From assembly GCF_015356825.1 (NCBI RefSeq), contig NZ_JAACYW010000060.1:1-48554 (forward strand): a stretch of 48,554 bases of DNA, in the 5' to 3' direction. The position numbers and the translations under genes are program-made. The notes under the pieces were generated by a model that worked only from the letters and a program-made list of their open reading frames with translations, was not told the DNA's origin and did not search any database. This document shows, one piece after another, positions 41,122 to 48,554 of the stretch. Every line of letters begins with the position of its first letter. Position 1 is the stretch's first letter. This stretch comes from Catenulispora rubra (GTDB taxonomy: Bacteria; Actinomycetota; Actinomycetes; Streptomycetales; Catenulisporaceae).

Positions 41122-43362
41122 ATGGGCATCCGCTTGGACGATCCCCTGCACAAGGCCGTGGGCGACCGCACCGCCAAGGTGCTGCGCACCAAACTCAACC
41201 TGGAGACGATCGGCGATCTGCTGCGCCACTATCCGCGCAGGTACGTCAAGCGCGGCCAGCTGACCGAGCTCTCCGAGCTGGAGCCGGGCTCCGAGGCCAC
41301 GATCGTCGCGCAGGTCACCAAGGTCAGCCGGCGCTCGATGGCGGCCCGGCGCGGCCAGATGCTGACCGTCGAGGTGCGGGACGCCGCCGACGTGCCGGTG
41401 GAGATCACGTTCTTCAACCCGCGCGCCGCCAACGCGCTCAAGCCCGGCATGCTCGGCATGTTCGCCGGCAAGGTCGGCGAGTACCACGGCAAGATCCAGC
41501 TCACGAACCCCGAGTTCGAGAAGCTGGACGCGGATACCGAGGACACCGACGTGGACAGCTGGGCCGGCGAGCTGCTGCCCATCTACCCCACCACCAGCGG
41601 CCTGGCGCCGCGGATGATCGCGCGCTGCGTCGCGATGGTCCTGGACCAGCTCGACGCCGATCTGGCGGACGACCCGCTGCCCCGCCCGGTCCGGGCCCGG
41701 CAGGGCCTGCTCCCGCTGACCGAGGCGTTCCGCAGGATCCACCGGCCCGACGACTGGCCGGAGATCGCGGTCGCCCGCAAGCGCCTGAAGTGGGACGAGG
41801 CGCTGCCGATGCAGGTCGTGCTGGCCCAGCGGCGCGAGGCCCTCAAGGCGCTGCCGGCGGTGCCGCGCCGCCGCGTCCCCGGCGGCCTGCTCGACGCGTT
41901 CGACGCCGCCCTGCCGTTCACCCTGACGGCGGGCCAGAAGCAGGTCGGCGTGGAGATCGAGCAGGACCTGGCCTCCTCGCACCCGATGCACCGGCTGCTG
42001 CAGGGCGACGTGGGCTCGGGCAAGACGATGGTCGCGCTGCGCGCCATGCTCGCGGTGGTGGACGCCGGCGGGCAGGCGGTGATGCTGGCGCCGACCGAGG
42101 TGCTGGCGCAGCAGCACCACCGGTCGATCGTGCAGATGCTGGGCGCCTCGGCGGATGTGCCGATGGACCTGTTCTCCGAGGCTGCCGACCCTGCTGCGAC
42201 CCCCTTCGACCCGTCCCGCAAGCAGGTGAAGGTCGCGCTACTCACCGGATCGCAGAACGCGAAGGACCGCCGCAGCAACCTGCTGGACGCGGCCTCCGGC
42301 GCGGCCGGCATCGTGATCGGCACCCACGCGGTGATCCAGGACCACGTCCAGTTCGCCGATCTCGGCCTGGTGGTTATCGACGAGCAGCACCGCTTCGGCG
42401 TCGAGCAGCGCGACGCGCTGCGCGCCAAGGGCGAGGACCCGCCGCACGTCCTGGTCATGACCGCGACCCCGATCCCGCGCACCGTGGCGATGACGGTCTT
42501 CGGCGACCTGGAGACCTCGATCCTGTCCGAGCTGCCGGCCGGGCGCTCGCCGATCGCCACCCACGTGGTGGCCGCGCACGAGCACCCCTCGCACTTCGCG
42601 CGGGTGTGGGGGCGGATCCGCGAGGAGGTCGGCGCGGGGCATCAGGCCTATGTGGTGTGCCCGCGCATCGGCGAGGCCGGCGAGGGCAGTGTTGATCAAG
42701 AAGCGAGCGACGACGGCTCCGAGCTCGTCTCCGAACCCGGCCAGCAGCGGCCGCCGCTGGCCGTGGTGGACGTCGCGGCGAAGCTGGCCGAGGGCCCGCT
42801 GAAGGGCCTGCGCGTCGGCATGCTGCACGGCCGCATGGCGCCGGACGACAAGGACGCGGTGATGCGCGCGTACGCCGCGCACGAGCTGGACGTGCTGGTC
42901 GCGACCACGGTCATCGAGGTCGGCGTGAACGTCCCGAACTCGACGGTGATCGTGGTGATGGACGCCGACCGCTTCGGCGTCTCCCAGCTGCACCAGCTCC
43001 GCGGCCGCGTCGGCCGGGGCAAGTGGGCGGGCCTGTGCCTGCTGGTCACCGAGTCGCCGGACGGGGCGCCGGCCCGCGAACGCCTGGCGGCCGTGGCCTC
43101 CACCCTCGACGGCTTCGAGCTGTCGAAGATAGACCTCGCGATCCGGAAGGAAGGCGACGTCCTGGGCGCCACGCAGTCCGGCTACCGCAGCTCACTGCGC
43201 CTGCTGAGTGTGATCGACGACGAGGACGTGATCCGCGCCGCACGCGATGAGGCCACCCCGCTGGTCGAGGCGGACCCGACGCTGGCGGCCTACCCGGCGC
43301 TCGCCCGGACAATTGCCGTCTTGCTGGACCCGGAGCAGGCGGAATACTTGGGCAAGACATGA
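41122..43362 (+). CDS. recG: ATP-dependent DNA helicase RecG
   Basis: A 746-residue helicase that remodels stalled replication forks and Holliday junctions. An N-terminal wedge/OB region (RGQLTELSELEPGSEATIVA) precedes the motor. Walker A is GDVGSGKT (residues 295-302), the Walker B-type box is DEQH (420-423), followed by VLVMTATPIPRTVAMTVFGD, and the second RecA domain carries GMLHGRMAPDDKDAVMRAYA and the QLRGRVGRGKWAGL motif. A Gly/Ser/acidic insertion (about residues 520-545) appears between motor elements. The stop codon overlaps the start of a 55-codon ORF (ATGA). Confidence 0.97.
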   Translation: MGIRLDDPLHKAVGDRTAKVLRTKLNLETIGDLLRHYPRRYVKRGQLTELSELEPGSEATIVAQVTKVSRRSMAARRGQMLTVEVRDAADVPVEITFFNPRAANALKPGMLGMFAGKVGEYHGKIQLTNPEFEKLDADTEDTDVDSWAGELLPIYPTTSGLAPRMIARCVAMVLDQLDADLADDPLPRPVRARQGLLPLTEAFRRIHRPDDWPEIAVARKRLKWDEALPMQVVLAQRREALKALPAVPRRRVPGGLLDAFDAALPFTLTAGQKQVGVEIEQDLASSHPMHRLLQGDVGSGKTMVALRAMLAVVDAGGQAVMLAPTEVLAQQHHRSIVQMLGASADVPMDLFSEAADPAATPFDPSRKQVKVALLTGSQNAKDRRSNLLDAASGAAGIVIGTHAVIQDHVQFADLGLVVIDEQHRFGVEQRDALRAKGEDPPHVLVMTATPIPRTVAMTVFGDLETSILSELPAGRSPIATHVVAAHEHPSHFARVWGRIREEVGAGHQAYVVCPRIGEAGEGSVDQEASDDGSELVSEPGQQRPPLAVVDVAAKLAEGPLKGLRVGMLHGRMAPDDKDAVMRAYAAHELDVLVATTVIEVGVNVPNSTVIVVMDADRFGVSQLHQLRGRVGRGKWAGLCLLVTESPDGAPARERLAAVASTLDGFELSKIDLAIRKEGDVLGATQSGYRSSLRLLSVIDDEDVIRAARDEATPLVEADPTLAAYPALARTIAVLLDPEQAEYLGKT

Positions 43363-43526
43363 TCAGCTCAGTTCTCGCCGGCCGCAGTTCGGCTCGCGCC
43401 GCCGCGCTCGAAGGCGCGTGCCGCCCGGGCCGTGCCGCCGTGCCCGCAGATGCCAGTGCCGTCCATGCCGATGTCGATGTCCATCGCGGTAAGGCCGTAG
43501 CGGACCTCGGGGTGCGCCACTCATGA
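43359..43526 (+). CDS. Small 55-residue ORF bridging recG and rsmD, unknown function
   Basis: An ATG (43359-43361) overlaps the recG stop as ATGA, and after 55 codons the TGA (43524-43526) overlaps the rsmD ATG (43523-43525), again as ATGA. The ORF fills the recG-rsmD gap exactly. The predicted product starts MISSVLAGRSSARAAALEGA and ends VHADVDVHRGKAVADLGVRH; it is Ala/Arg/Val/Asp-rich, without membrane segment. It may be a real small protein or a translated linker that delivers ribosomes to rsmD. Not recognised as any family; existence is supported by the double overlap only. Confidence 0.55.
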   Translation: MISSVLAGRSSARAAALEGACRPGRAAVPADASAVHADVDVHRGKAVADLGVRHS

Positions 43527-44131
43527 CCCGCATCATCGCCGGCACCGCCCGAGGCCGCCGCCTGGCCGTCCCGCCGGGCGACGGCACCCGGCCGACCGGT
43601 GACCGGGCCCGGGAAAGCCTGTTCTCCGCCCTCGAATCCGAGTTCGGCGGCTTGTCCGGATTGTCAGTGCTCGACCTCTTCGCCGGTTCCGGCGCGCTGG
43701 GTCTGGAGGCCCTTTCGCGCGGCGCCGACAGGGTTCTGATGGTCGAGGCAGACCGGCGGGTCACCCGGTTGATCGCGCAGAACGTGGCCACCGTCGACCT
43801 GCCCGGGGCGCGGGTCGTCGCCGACCGGGCCGAGCGGGCCGTGGCCGGTGACGTGCCGAAGGAGGCGCCGTTCGACCTGGTGCTGCTCGATCCTCCGTAC
43901 GCGGTGCCCGACGCCGAGGTCGTGACCATCCTCACAGCGCTCGGCGCGGGCGGCTGGCTCGCTCCGGACGCCGTCGTCGTCCTGGAACGATCAGCGCGCG
44001 ACGAGGTTTTCCGCTGGCCGGCGGGCTATGAGGCCACGCGGACCAAGAGCTACGGGGAGGCCCGCATGAACTTCGCTGTCTGGTACGTTCGCGGCGCGTC
44101 AACGACCGGTCCCCTCAATCCGCCGGAGTAA
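43523..44131 (+). CDS. rsmD: 16S rRNA (guanine(966)-N2)-methyltransferase RsmD
   Basis: A 202-residue methyltransferase that modifies G966 of 16S rRNA. Motifs: MTRIIAGTARGRRLAVPPGD, the RARESLFSALES helix, the SAM-binding VLDLFAGSGALGLEALSRGA, and the catalytic VLLDPPYAVPD (DPPY). The C-terminus ends NFAVWYVRG with a short Pro/Thr tail. Its ATG overlaps the stop of the 55-codon ORF. coaD begins 2 bases after its stop. Confidence 0.95.
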   Translation: MTRIIAGTARGRRLAVPPGDGTRPTGDRARESLFSALESEFGGLSGLSVLDLFAGSGALGLEALSRGADRVLMVEADRRVTRLIAQNVATVDLPGARVVADRAERAVAGDVPKEAPFDLVLLDPPYAVPDAEVVTILTALGAGGWLAPDAVVVLERSARDEVFRWPAGYEATRTKSYGEARMNFAVWYVRGASTTGPLNPPE

Positions 44132-44133
44132 CC

Positions 44134-44646
44134 ATGGACGAGCCCGTCATCCGTCGAGTGGTCTGTCCCGGGTCCTTCGACCCGATCACCAACGGTCATC
44201 TGGACATCATCGGACGCGCCTCGGGGCTGTTCGACGAGGTGATCGTCGCGGTGGGGGTGAACGCCGGCAAGGCCGGATCGCTGTTCACCGTCGAGGAGCG
44301 GATCGATCTGGTGGAGCAGGTCAGCGCCGAGTATGGGAACGTGCGGGCCGAGCCCTTCGAGGGACTGCTCGTCGACTTCTGCGCGACGCACCGGATCCGG
44401 GCCATCATGAAGGGCCTGCGCGCGGTGAGCGACTACGAGTACGAACTCCAGATGTCGCACATGAACCACCGGCTGTCCGGCATCGAGACCCTGTTCGTGG
44501 CCTCGAATCCGCTGTACAGCTACCTGTCCTCGTCACTGCTCAAGGAGGTCGCCTCCTTGGGCGGGGACGTCTCGGGCCTGGTCCCCGACCTGGTGCTTTC
44601 GGCCCTTACCGACCGACTGGCTGAACGGAAGAAGAAGTCCGCGTAG
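44134..44646 (+). CDS. coaD: Phosphopantetheine adenylyltransferase CoaD
   Basis: A 170-residue nucleotidyltransferase that adenylates 4'-phosphopantetheine in coenzyme A synthesis. Motifs: VVCPGSFDPITNGHLDIIGR (the TxGH nucleotide-binding motif), LLVDFCATHRIRAIMKGLRA (conserved RGLR-like segment, here KGLR), and ETLFVASNPLYSYLSSSLLK with the SSS loop. The start ATG at 44134 is 2 bases after the rsmD stop, with GGAG in the rsmD end as ribosome binding site. The final 12 residues are lysine-rich. Confidence 0.97.
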   Translation: MDEPVIRRVVCPGSFDPITNGHLDIIGRASGLFDEVIVAVGVNAGKAGSLFTVEERIDLVEQVSAEYGNVRAEPFEGLLVDFCATHRIRAIMKGLRAVSDYEYELQMSHMNHRLSGIETLFVASNPLYSYLSSSLLKEVASLGGDVSGLVPDLVLSALTDRLAERKKKSA

Positions 44647-44706
44647 CCTTTGCCGCTAGGGGCTCGCGCAAGGACCCCCGCGAAGACCGACCGTCGCCAA
44701 GAAGGG

Positions 44707-44724
44707 GCGGCCCCTCGGGGCCGC
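44707..44724 (+). other. G+C hairpin just before the sepIVA ribosome binding site
   Basis: GCGGCCCC (44707-44714) and GGGGCCGC (44717-44724) can form a short hairpin 3 bases before AGAGGAG. It may be a partial terminator of the coaD transcript or influence initiation of the next gene. Confidence 0.4.
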
Positions 44725-44742
44725 TAGAGGAGCGAGTGAGAA

Positions 44743-46017
44743 GTGACCACAAGCGACCGCCTGGAGCAGATGGTCGGAGATCTCGTGCAGATCGTGGAGA
44801 CCGCGAAGGCGGTCCCCATGTCCGCCTCCTGCGTGATCAACCGCGCCGAGGTCCTGGAGATCCTGCACGAGCTCGCCGCCGGGGTGTCCGAGGAACTCGC
44901 CGAGTCGCGGCGCCTCGTGGCCGAGCGCGACGAGGTGATAGCCCAGGCTCGGCGGGACGCCTCCGAGCACATCGAGGCCGCCCGGCGTGAGCGCGGCAGC
45001 ATGCTCTCCGGCACCGAGATGGGCCGGGAGGCCGAGCGCATCCGCGGCGCCGCCCTGGAGGAGGCGCGCCGGATCCGCGAGGACGCCGACAACTACGTCG
45101 ACGACAAGCTCGCCAACTTCGAGGTGGTGCTGACCAAGACGCTCTCGGCCGTGGGCCGGGGCCGGGCCAAGATGGTCGGCCGGGACCCGATGTCCGAGCT
45201 CGGCGAGCACATGGCCGAGCAGGACGCCGTCGAGGCGGCGACCCGGCCGGAGTACGACTTCGACGACCGCGACGAGGTCCCCACCGGCTACCAGCGCGAC
45301 GCCGGCGCCCGCATCGAGTACAACACCGGCGAGTACCCCAAGTACACCGACGAGGGGTACGAGGCCCAGCAGGACGGCTACCAGCAGGAGCCTGTCTACC
45401 AGCCGCAGGAGCCCGCCTACCAGGAGCCCGCGTACCAGGAGCAGCCGTCCTATCAGGAGCAGCCCTCGTACCAGGAGCAGCCCGCCTACCAGGAGCAGCC
45501 CGCCTACCAGGAGGCCGCCTACCCGGCCGACGCCGGCTACGGCCAGCAGCCCGCCTACGCGCAGGCCGGCGAATACGGCCAGAACGAGTACGGCCACAGC
45601 GAGTACGGCCTGCCGGAGCCGGAGCTCTCGCACGAGTTCGCCGCGGCCGACATGAGCGGCGTCTTCCAGCGCCCGGACTTCTCCCAGGACTACGCGCCGC
45701 AGGAGTACCAGCACCAGCAGCAGCAGCAGCCGGCGCAGGTCGCGGTGGGCTACGGCTACGACCAGGAGAACGGCTACGCCGCGAACTACAACGACCCGGC
45801 CTCGGTCCCGTACCCGGTGCAGCCCTACGGCGCCCAGTACGAGCAGCAGCCGGAGTACCACACCGGCGAGTACCAGGCGTACCCGCAGCACGAGCAGCAG
45901 CAACAGCAGTACGCCCAGCAGCCCTCGCACCAGCAGCACCCCGAGGCGTCCGGGTTCTTCGACACCGGGATGATCGACGTCCGCCAGTTCCGGGACGACC
46001 CGTACCAGCAGCACTGA
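44743..46017 (+). CDS. sepIVA: SepIVA/DivIVA-like coiled-coil protein with a Gln/Tyr-rich low-complexity tail
   Basis: A 424-residue protein. Residues 35-150 form a charged coiled coil (LAESRRLVAERDEVIAQARR, ASEHIEAARRERGSML, ALEEARRIREDADNYVDDKL) matching the SepIVA/DivIVA-like proteins that lie next to coaD in actinobacteria; mycobacterial SepIVA acts in septation. From about residue 165 on it is disordered and dominated by Gln, Tyr, Glu, Pro and Ala. Four exact-length QPxYQE hexapeptides (residues 234-257) come from 18-base repeats at 45442-45513, and several Q4-Q5 runs follow. The tail is much longer than in compact homologues and resembles prion-like domains. GTG start with AGGAG about 10 bases upstream. 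Confidence 0.8.
   Translation: MTTSDRLEQMVGDLVQIVETAKAVPMSASCVINRAEVLEILHELAAGVSEELAESRRLVAERDEVIAQARRDASEHIEAARRERGSMLSGTEMGREAERIRGAALEEARRIREDADNYVDDKLANFEVVLTKTLSAVGRGRAKMVGRDPMSELGEHMAEQDAVEAATRPEYDFDDRDEVPTGYQRDAGARIEYNTGEYPKYTDEGYEAQQDGYQQEPVYQPQEPAYQEPAYQEQPSYQEQPSYQEQPAYQEQPAYQEAAYPADAGYGQQPAYAQAGEYGQNEYGHSEYGLPEPELSHEFAAADMSGVFQRPDFSQDYAPQEYQHQQQQQPAQVAVGYGYDQENGYAANYNDPASVPYPVQPYGAQYEQQPEYHTGEYQAYPQHEQQQQQYAQQPSHQQHPEASGFFDTGMIDVRQFRDDPYQQH
45442..45513 (+). repeat. 18-bp coding minisatellite in sepIVA
   Basis: Four tandem 18-base units (45442-45459, 45460-45477, 45478-45495, 45496-45513) encode QPSYQE, QPSYQE, QPAYQE, QPAYQE. The last two are identical; shorter EPAYQ units precede them. 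Confidence 0.93.
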
Positions 46018-46075
46018 GCAGTACGGAGCGGCACTGAGCAGCACCGAGCTGCATCGGGCAGCGCTGAGCGGCACT
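46016..46075 (+). repeat. Six decamer tandem repeats overlapping the sepIVA stop codon
   Basis: Six consecutive 10-base units: GAGCAGTACG, GAGCGGCACT, GAGCAGCACC, GAGCTGCATC, GGGCAGCGCT, GAGCGGCACT. The first overlaps the TGA stop (46015-46017), and CACTGAGCA of the stop context recurs exactly at 46032-46040. Confidence 0.92.
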
Positions 46076-46080
46076 TGATA

Positions 46081-46126
46081 CGGCGAACGGCCCGCACCCC
46101 GACGAAGGGGAGCGGGCCGTTCGCCG
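46081..46126. terminator. Bidirectional terminator between sepIVA and the PIG-L gene
   Basis: A perfect 15-bp stem, CGGCGAACGGCCCGC (46081-46095) with GCGGGCCGTTCGCCG (46112-46126), encloses a second CCCC/GGGG stem. It lies between convergent genes. Confidence 0.9.
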
Positions 46127-46146
46127 CAGTGGCATCAGGCCACGTA

Positions 46147-48162
46147 TCAGGCCCCTGCCAACTGCCACCCGCCGAACGGGCTGTCCGTCCCCACCGCCGT
46201 CTGCCGGTTGACGTGCAGGGCTCCGTCCAGCTCCAACGTCAGCACCACCAGCGCTCCGTCGGAGTCGACCGTCAACGCCGGCGCCCCGACGATCACGTTC
46301 CCCAGATCCGGCCAGGACCCGGCGAACCCGGCGTTCGGCGCGGTCTGCGACACGATGCTGACCCCGCCCCCGGAGTTCCGGATCGCGATGGTGATCCGGC
46401 CGTCGCCGGCGGTCGTGGCGCCGACGCTCTCCAGCATCGGCGGACTGCCGCCGATGAGCCCCGGCGACGTGGTCCAGGCGCCGTTGAGCTGTGTCCACTG
46501 CGTCGCGACCGTCGGATTGTCCGGGTCGGCGTAGAAGATCTCCGGCCGTCCGTCGCCGTTGACCGCGAACGAGACCTGCGTCTTGCCGATCGCCGCCGGG
46601 GTCAGCGGCGCGCTGTCCATCGCCCACCGCCGCTGGGCGTTCTGCTTCCAGTGCAGGATGCCCTGGCCGGACGGCGCGAACAGCTCGCCGGCGCCGCTGC
46701 CGCCGAAGCCCACCGCCAGGTCGTCCCGCACCTGGAAGCCCCTGAGATCGGCCCAGGCGCTGGGCCAGCTGCTCCCGGCGTTCAGGGTCTTGGCACTGAC
46801 CCCGGTGCCGAGGTTGCGCACGAACACGGTCACGTTCCCGTTCTGCTCGGTGAACGCGGCCGGATCGCCGACCAGTGTCGGGTTCGACGTGTTGGGGGTG
46901 CCCAGCGACTTCCAGCCGCCCCAGACGCCCGGCGCGGTCTCCACGTCCGTCATGACCGCGTAGTCCGAGAGCCTTGTGGTGAACACCCGCACCATGCCTG
47001 AGGGGTCCACGGTGACCGACAGCCTCGGGGTCAGCCCCGGACTGCCCGGGATCGGTGTGGGGCCCGTCCAGGCCCCGCCGGGGCTCGTCTCGACCCATTG
47101 CTGGATCTGGCTGTCCAGGATCGCGAAGGCGTTGAGCTTGCCGGTCCCGTCGGTCGCGGTCCACACCGAGCCGTTCGGCCAGCGCGAGTACTGGCGGGTG
47201 TAGAACGGCGAGTAGAAGGAGTTGTTCGGATCCGGCGAGGTGTCGTACAGGCCGTGGTACACCCCGGGGATGTCGCCGCGGTCCGGACCGAGATAGCTGA
47301 GGAAGTCGCCGTTCTTCGCTGCGGCGTTGCCGGCGTCGAGGTCTGATTCCTCGTTGCTGATGTTGTAGTCCCGGTAGGGCCGCAGCAGCACGTGGCCGTT
47401 GCTGCCCGGGCCGTGGTAGGCCGCGACCGAGTCCAGCGTGAAGCCGCCGGCGCCGAGGTGGTCGGTGTTCCCCGGGTCGCTGTCGAACCGGTGCGGGTCC
47501 ATGCCGTAGACGACGGTCGCGTTGTAGTGCGCGTACAAGGCCGTCAGCGAAGCGGTCAGCTGGGACTTCGTGTACGTCTGGTTCGCGTACTGCTGCTCGC
47601 AGTCCGAGCCGCCGTCCGCGGCCAGGGTGCCCATGGTGGCCTCGTGCCAGCCGGTGATCTGGCCGGAGTTGTAGATCTGCTCCAGGATCCCCTGGTGGTT
47701 CACGCCGCTGACGTAGTTGGCGTCCCCGGCGTCGTGCATCTTGAAGAACACCAGCTTGACCTGCGGCGCCTGGTCGAGGGTGTCCTCCTCCACGACCCTG
47801 CCCGCGAAGGTGAGCGGGGTCCGGGTCCAGGTCGGGTTGCGCACGCCGGCGATCTCCGCGGCGGCCGCCCGGGCACCCTTGTCGCGGCTCTTGCCGTACA
47901 GGCAGGTGCTGGAGAACGGCTGGCCCGGCCCGACCTGCGTGGTGGCCGCGCCGGCGGTGAGGAACACCGTGACGAGCGGGAAGTCGTAGACCTTGCGCAG
48001 GTCCGGATTGAAGAACAGGAACGTGTCGTCCGCGTGCGCGACGACCTGGACGATGGTCGGCGAGGCGGCGAACGTGTCGGCGCGGGCCGGTGACGGCGGC
48101 ACCCCGAGCAGGGCCGCCGCGAACGCCAGCACGGCGGCGCGGAATCTGAGGTGGCGGCGCAT
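46147..48162 (-). CDS. Secreted PIG-L/LmbE-family deacetylase with C-terminal beta-propeller-like repeats
   Basis: A 671-residue exported protein. A signal peptide (RFRAAVLAFAAALLGVPP, cleavage near ARA-DTF at residue 28) is followed by a PIG-L domain (about 35-290) with the metal-binding motif VQVVAHADDTFLFFNPD, where the usual AHPDDE reads AHADDT, and NTDHLGAGG. Residues about 310-671 contain repeated 45-50-residue units (LNAFAILDSQIQQWVETSPG, VTVFVRNLGTGVSAKTLN, PEIFYADPDNPTVATQWTQL) typical of sialidase/PLL-like propellers that bind carbohydrate. It probably deacetylates an amino sugar or polysaccharide outside the cell; the altered motif leaves activity uncertain. Confidence 0.8.
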   Translation of the reverse strand: MRRHLRFRAAVLAFAAALLGVPPSPARADTFAASPTIVQVVAHADDTFLFFNPDLRKVYDFPLVTVFLTAGAATTQVGPGQPFSSTCLYGKSRDKGARAAAAEIAGVRNPTWTRTPLTFAGRVVEEDTLDQAPQVKLVFFKMHDAGDANYVSGVNHQGILEQIYNSGQITGWHEATMGTLAADGGSDCEQQYANQTYTKSQLTASLTALYAHYNATVVYGMDPHRFDSDPGNTDHLGAGGFTLDSVAAYHGPGSNGHVLLRPYRDYNISNEESDLDAGNAAAKNGDFLSYLGPDRGDIPGVYHGLYDTSPDPNNSFYSPFYTRQYSRWPNGSVWTATDGTGKLNAFAILDSQIQQWVETSPGGAWTGPTPIPGSPGLTPRLSVTVDPSGMVRVFTTRLSDYAVMTDVETAPGVWGGWKSLGTPNTSNPTLVGDPAAFTEQNGNVTVFVRNLGTGVSAKTLNAGSSWPSAWADLRGFQVRDDLAVGFGGSGAGELFAPSGQGILHWKQNAQRRWAMDSAPLTPAAIGKTQVSFAVNGDGRPEIFYADPDNPTVATQWTQLNGAWTTSPGLIGGSPPMLESVGATTAGDGRITIAIRNSGGGVSIVSQTAPNAGFAGSWPDLGNVIVGAPALTVDSDGALVVLTLELDGALHVNRQTAVGTDSPFGGWQLAGA

Positions 48163-48361
48163 GGAAATGTCCAGTTCGATGAGGGGAAACCGACGACTTG
48201 GGGCCTGTTCGGCCTTATCCGTACACGTCTGACGCGGTTGAGTTCCGGCGCGACACGCGGAGCCGGATCCGGCACGTCACAATGCACTCATTCGGCGCAA
48301 AGGGACTTGGCGGCAGGCGGTCGGCGGTAGTCAAGTAAGCGCCGACAGTGCTCGTCCATGG

Positions 48362-48385
48362 CGGTCGACCGTGACCGGTCGACCG
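48362..48385. promoter_or_regulatory. Twin 10-bp palindromes before the last gene
   Basis: CGGTCGACCG occurs at 48362-48371 and again at 48376-48385, separated by TGAC. Each copy is a perfect palindrome and the 14-base spacing places them on neighbouring helical faces. They lie 18 bases before the GTG at 48403, suggesting an operator, unless the in-frame ATG at 48358 is the true start, in which case they are coding. Confidence 0.45.
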
Positions 48386-48402
48386 CGACCCAGGGAGCCA
48401 TC

Positions 48403-48554
48403 GTGCGCGAGGACGTGAAGCCGGTCCTGACCCGGCGCCTGGCGACGGCCGCAGGCGCGGCTGTGCTGATCGGCGCCTGCCTGGGGAGCGCCCCGGCGTG
48501 GGCCCAGACCTCGCAGACCTTCACCCAGGACGGGATCTTCACGGTCCCCGACGG
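48403..48554 (+). CDS. Secreted protein, N-terminus only (cut by window end)
   Basis: The first 50 codons of a gene that continues beyond the window. A GTG at 48403 is preceded by AGGGAG (48392-48397). The translation has a basic start, a hydrophobic core (LATAAGAAVLIGACLGSAPA) and a signal-peptidase site after WA, then QTSQTFTQDGIFTVPDG. The ending FTVPDG resembles the start of glycine-rich surface proteins, a weak hint only. An in-frame ATG at 48358 would add 15 residues. Confidence 0.65.
   Translation, partial: MREDVKPVLTRRLATAAGAAVLIGACLGSAPAWAQTSQTFTQDGIFTVPD

Noticed and set aside
39156..41198. A 680-codon minus-strand open frame opposite the fakA-like gene
   Set aside because: Antisense shadow with low-complexity Gly/Arg/Asp composition; the plus strand carries DAK2 motifs.
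44837..47164. A 775-codon minus-strand open frame spanning sepIVA and the PIG-L gene
   Set aside because: It crosses a strong bidirectional terminator and is antisense to the repeat region of sepIVA, producing artificial Arg/Ala repeats.

Overview
The window is a chromosomal segment of a very high G+C actinomycete (roughly 70% by eye, not computed). The genes point to a Streptomyces-like or Catenulispora-like lineage: the futalosine route to menaquinone (mqnA, mqnC), a MenJ-type menaquinone reductase, coenzyme F420 biosynthesis (cofC), ergothioneine biosynthesis (egtABCD), a lysine-tailed HU protein (HupS type), an NdgR-type IclR regulator beside leuCD, and a SepIVA/DivIVA-like coiled-coil protein. 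The genus is inferred from gene content and order; no rRNA or tRNA gene is present to test it. I saw no insertion sequence, prophage, CRISPR array or biosynthetic gene cluster.

Layout. (1) 0.1-15 kb, a respiratory quinone neighbourhood: a small membrane protein, a GNAT enzyme, a DUF4229 protein, mqnA, a hotdog thioesterase, a DUF1152 protein, mqnC, a DUF1003 protein, an acyl-CoA synthetase, a secreted phosphodiesterase, an amidohydrolase likely to be aminofutalosine deaminase, menG, an N,N-dimethylformamidase-like lipoprotein and menJ. (2) 14.9-17.3 kb: a ZTP riboswitch controlling folD, and a PQQ-propeller lipoprotein. (3) 17.3-29.2 kb, the conserved block ndgR, leuC, leuD, hupS, cofC, plsC, gpsA, MFS, ddl, DUF3515, Lrp-like, thiL. 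(4) 29.3-33.1 kb, an accessory insert between thiL and thiD: a DHA2 exporter, Dabb, YciI, a LysR regulator and a GNAT enzyme, with matching operator-like dyads. (5) thiD, then a broken gene for a small secreted protein at 34.0-34.4 kb. (6) 34.5-38.7 kb, the minus-strand operon egtA-egtB-egtC-egtD with stop/start overlaps. (7) 38.8-46.0 kb, rpmB diverging from the fakA-like gene, recG, an unannotated 55-codon ORF, rsmD, coaD and sepIVA. (8) 46.1-48.6 kb: a secreted PIG-L deacetylase and the start of another secreted protein, where the usual actinobacterial order (DUF177, rpmF, rnc) is interrupted.

How the genes work together. MqnA makes the first futalosine-pathway intermediate, the amidohydrolase probably deaminates aminofutalosine, and MqnC builds the cyclic precursor. 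MenG methylates demethylmenaquinone and MenJ saturates its side chain. LeuCD under NdgR performs the isopropylmalate isomerisation. ThiL and ThiD complete thiamine diphosphate synthesis, CoaD serves CoA, CofC serves F420, and EgtA-D make most of ergothioneine (egtE is not in the window).

Three sequence-level themes recur. Many genes appear leaderless, with a TANNNT-like -10 box 6-8 bases before the start codon; a mirror-image pair drives the divergent MFS and ddl genes. About ten genes carry short direct repeats just after, or including, their stop codon. Several intergenic dyads look like operators or RNA switches, notably a hairpin that buries the ribosome binding site and start codon of the acyl-CoA synthetase gene.
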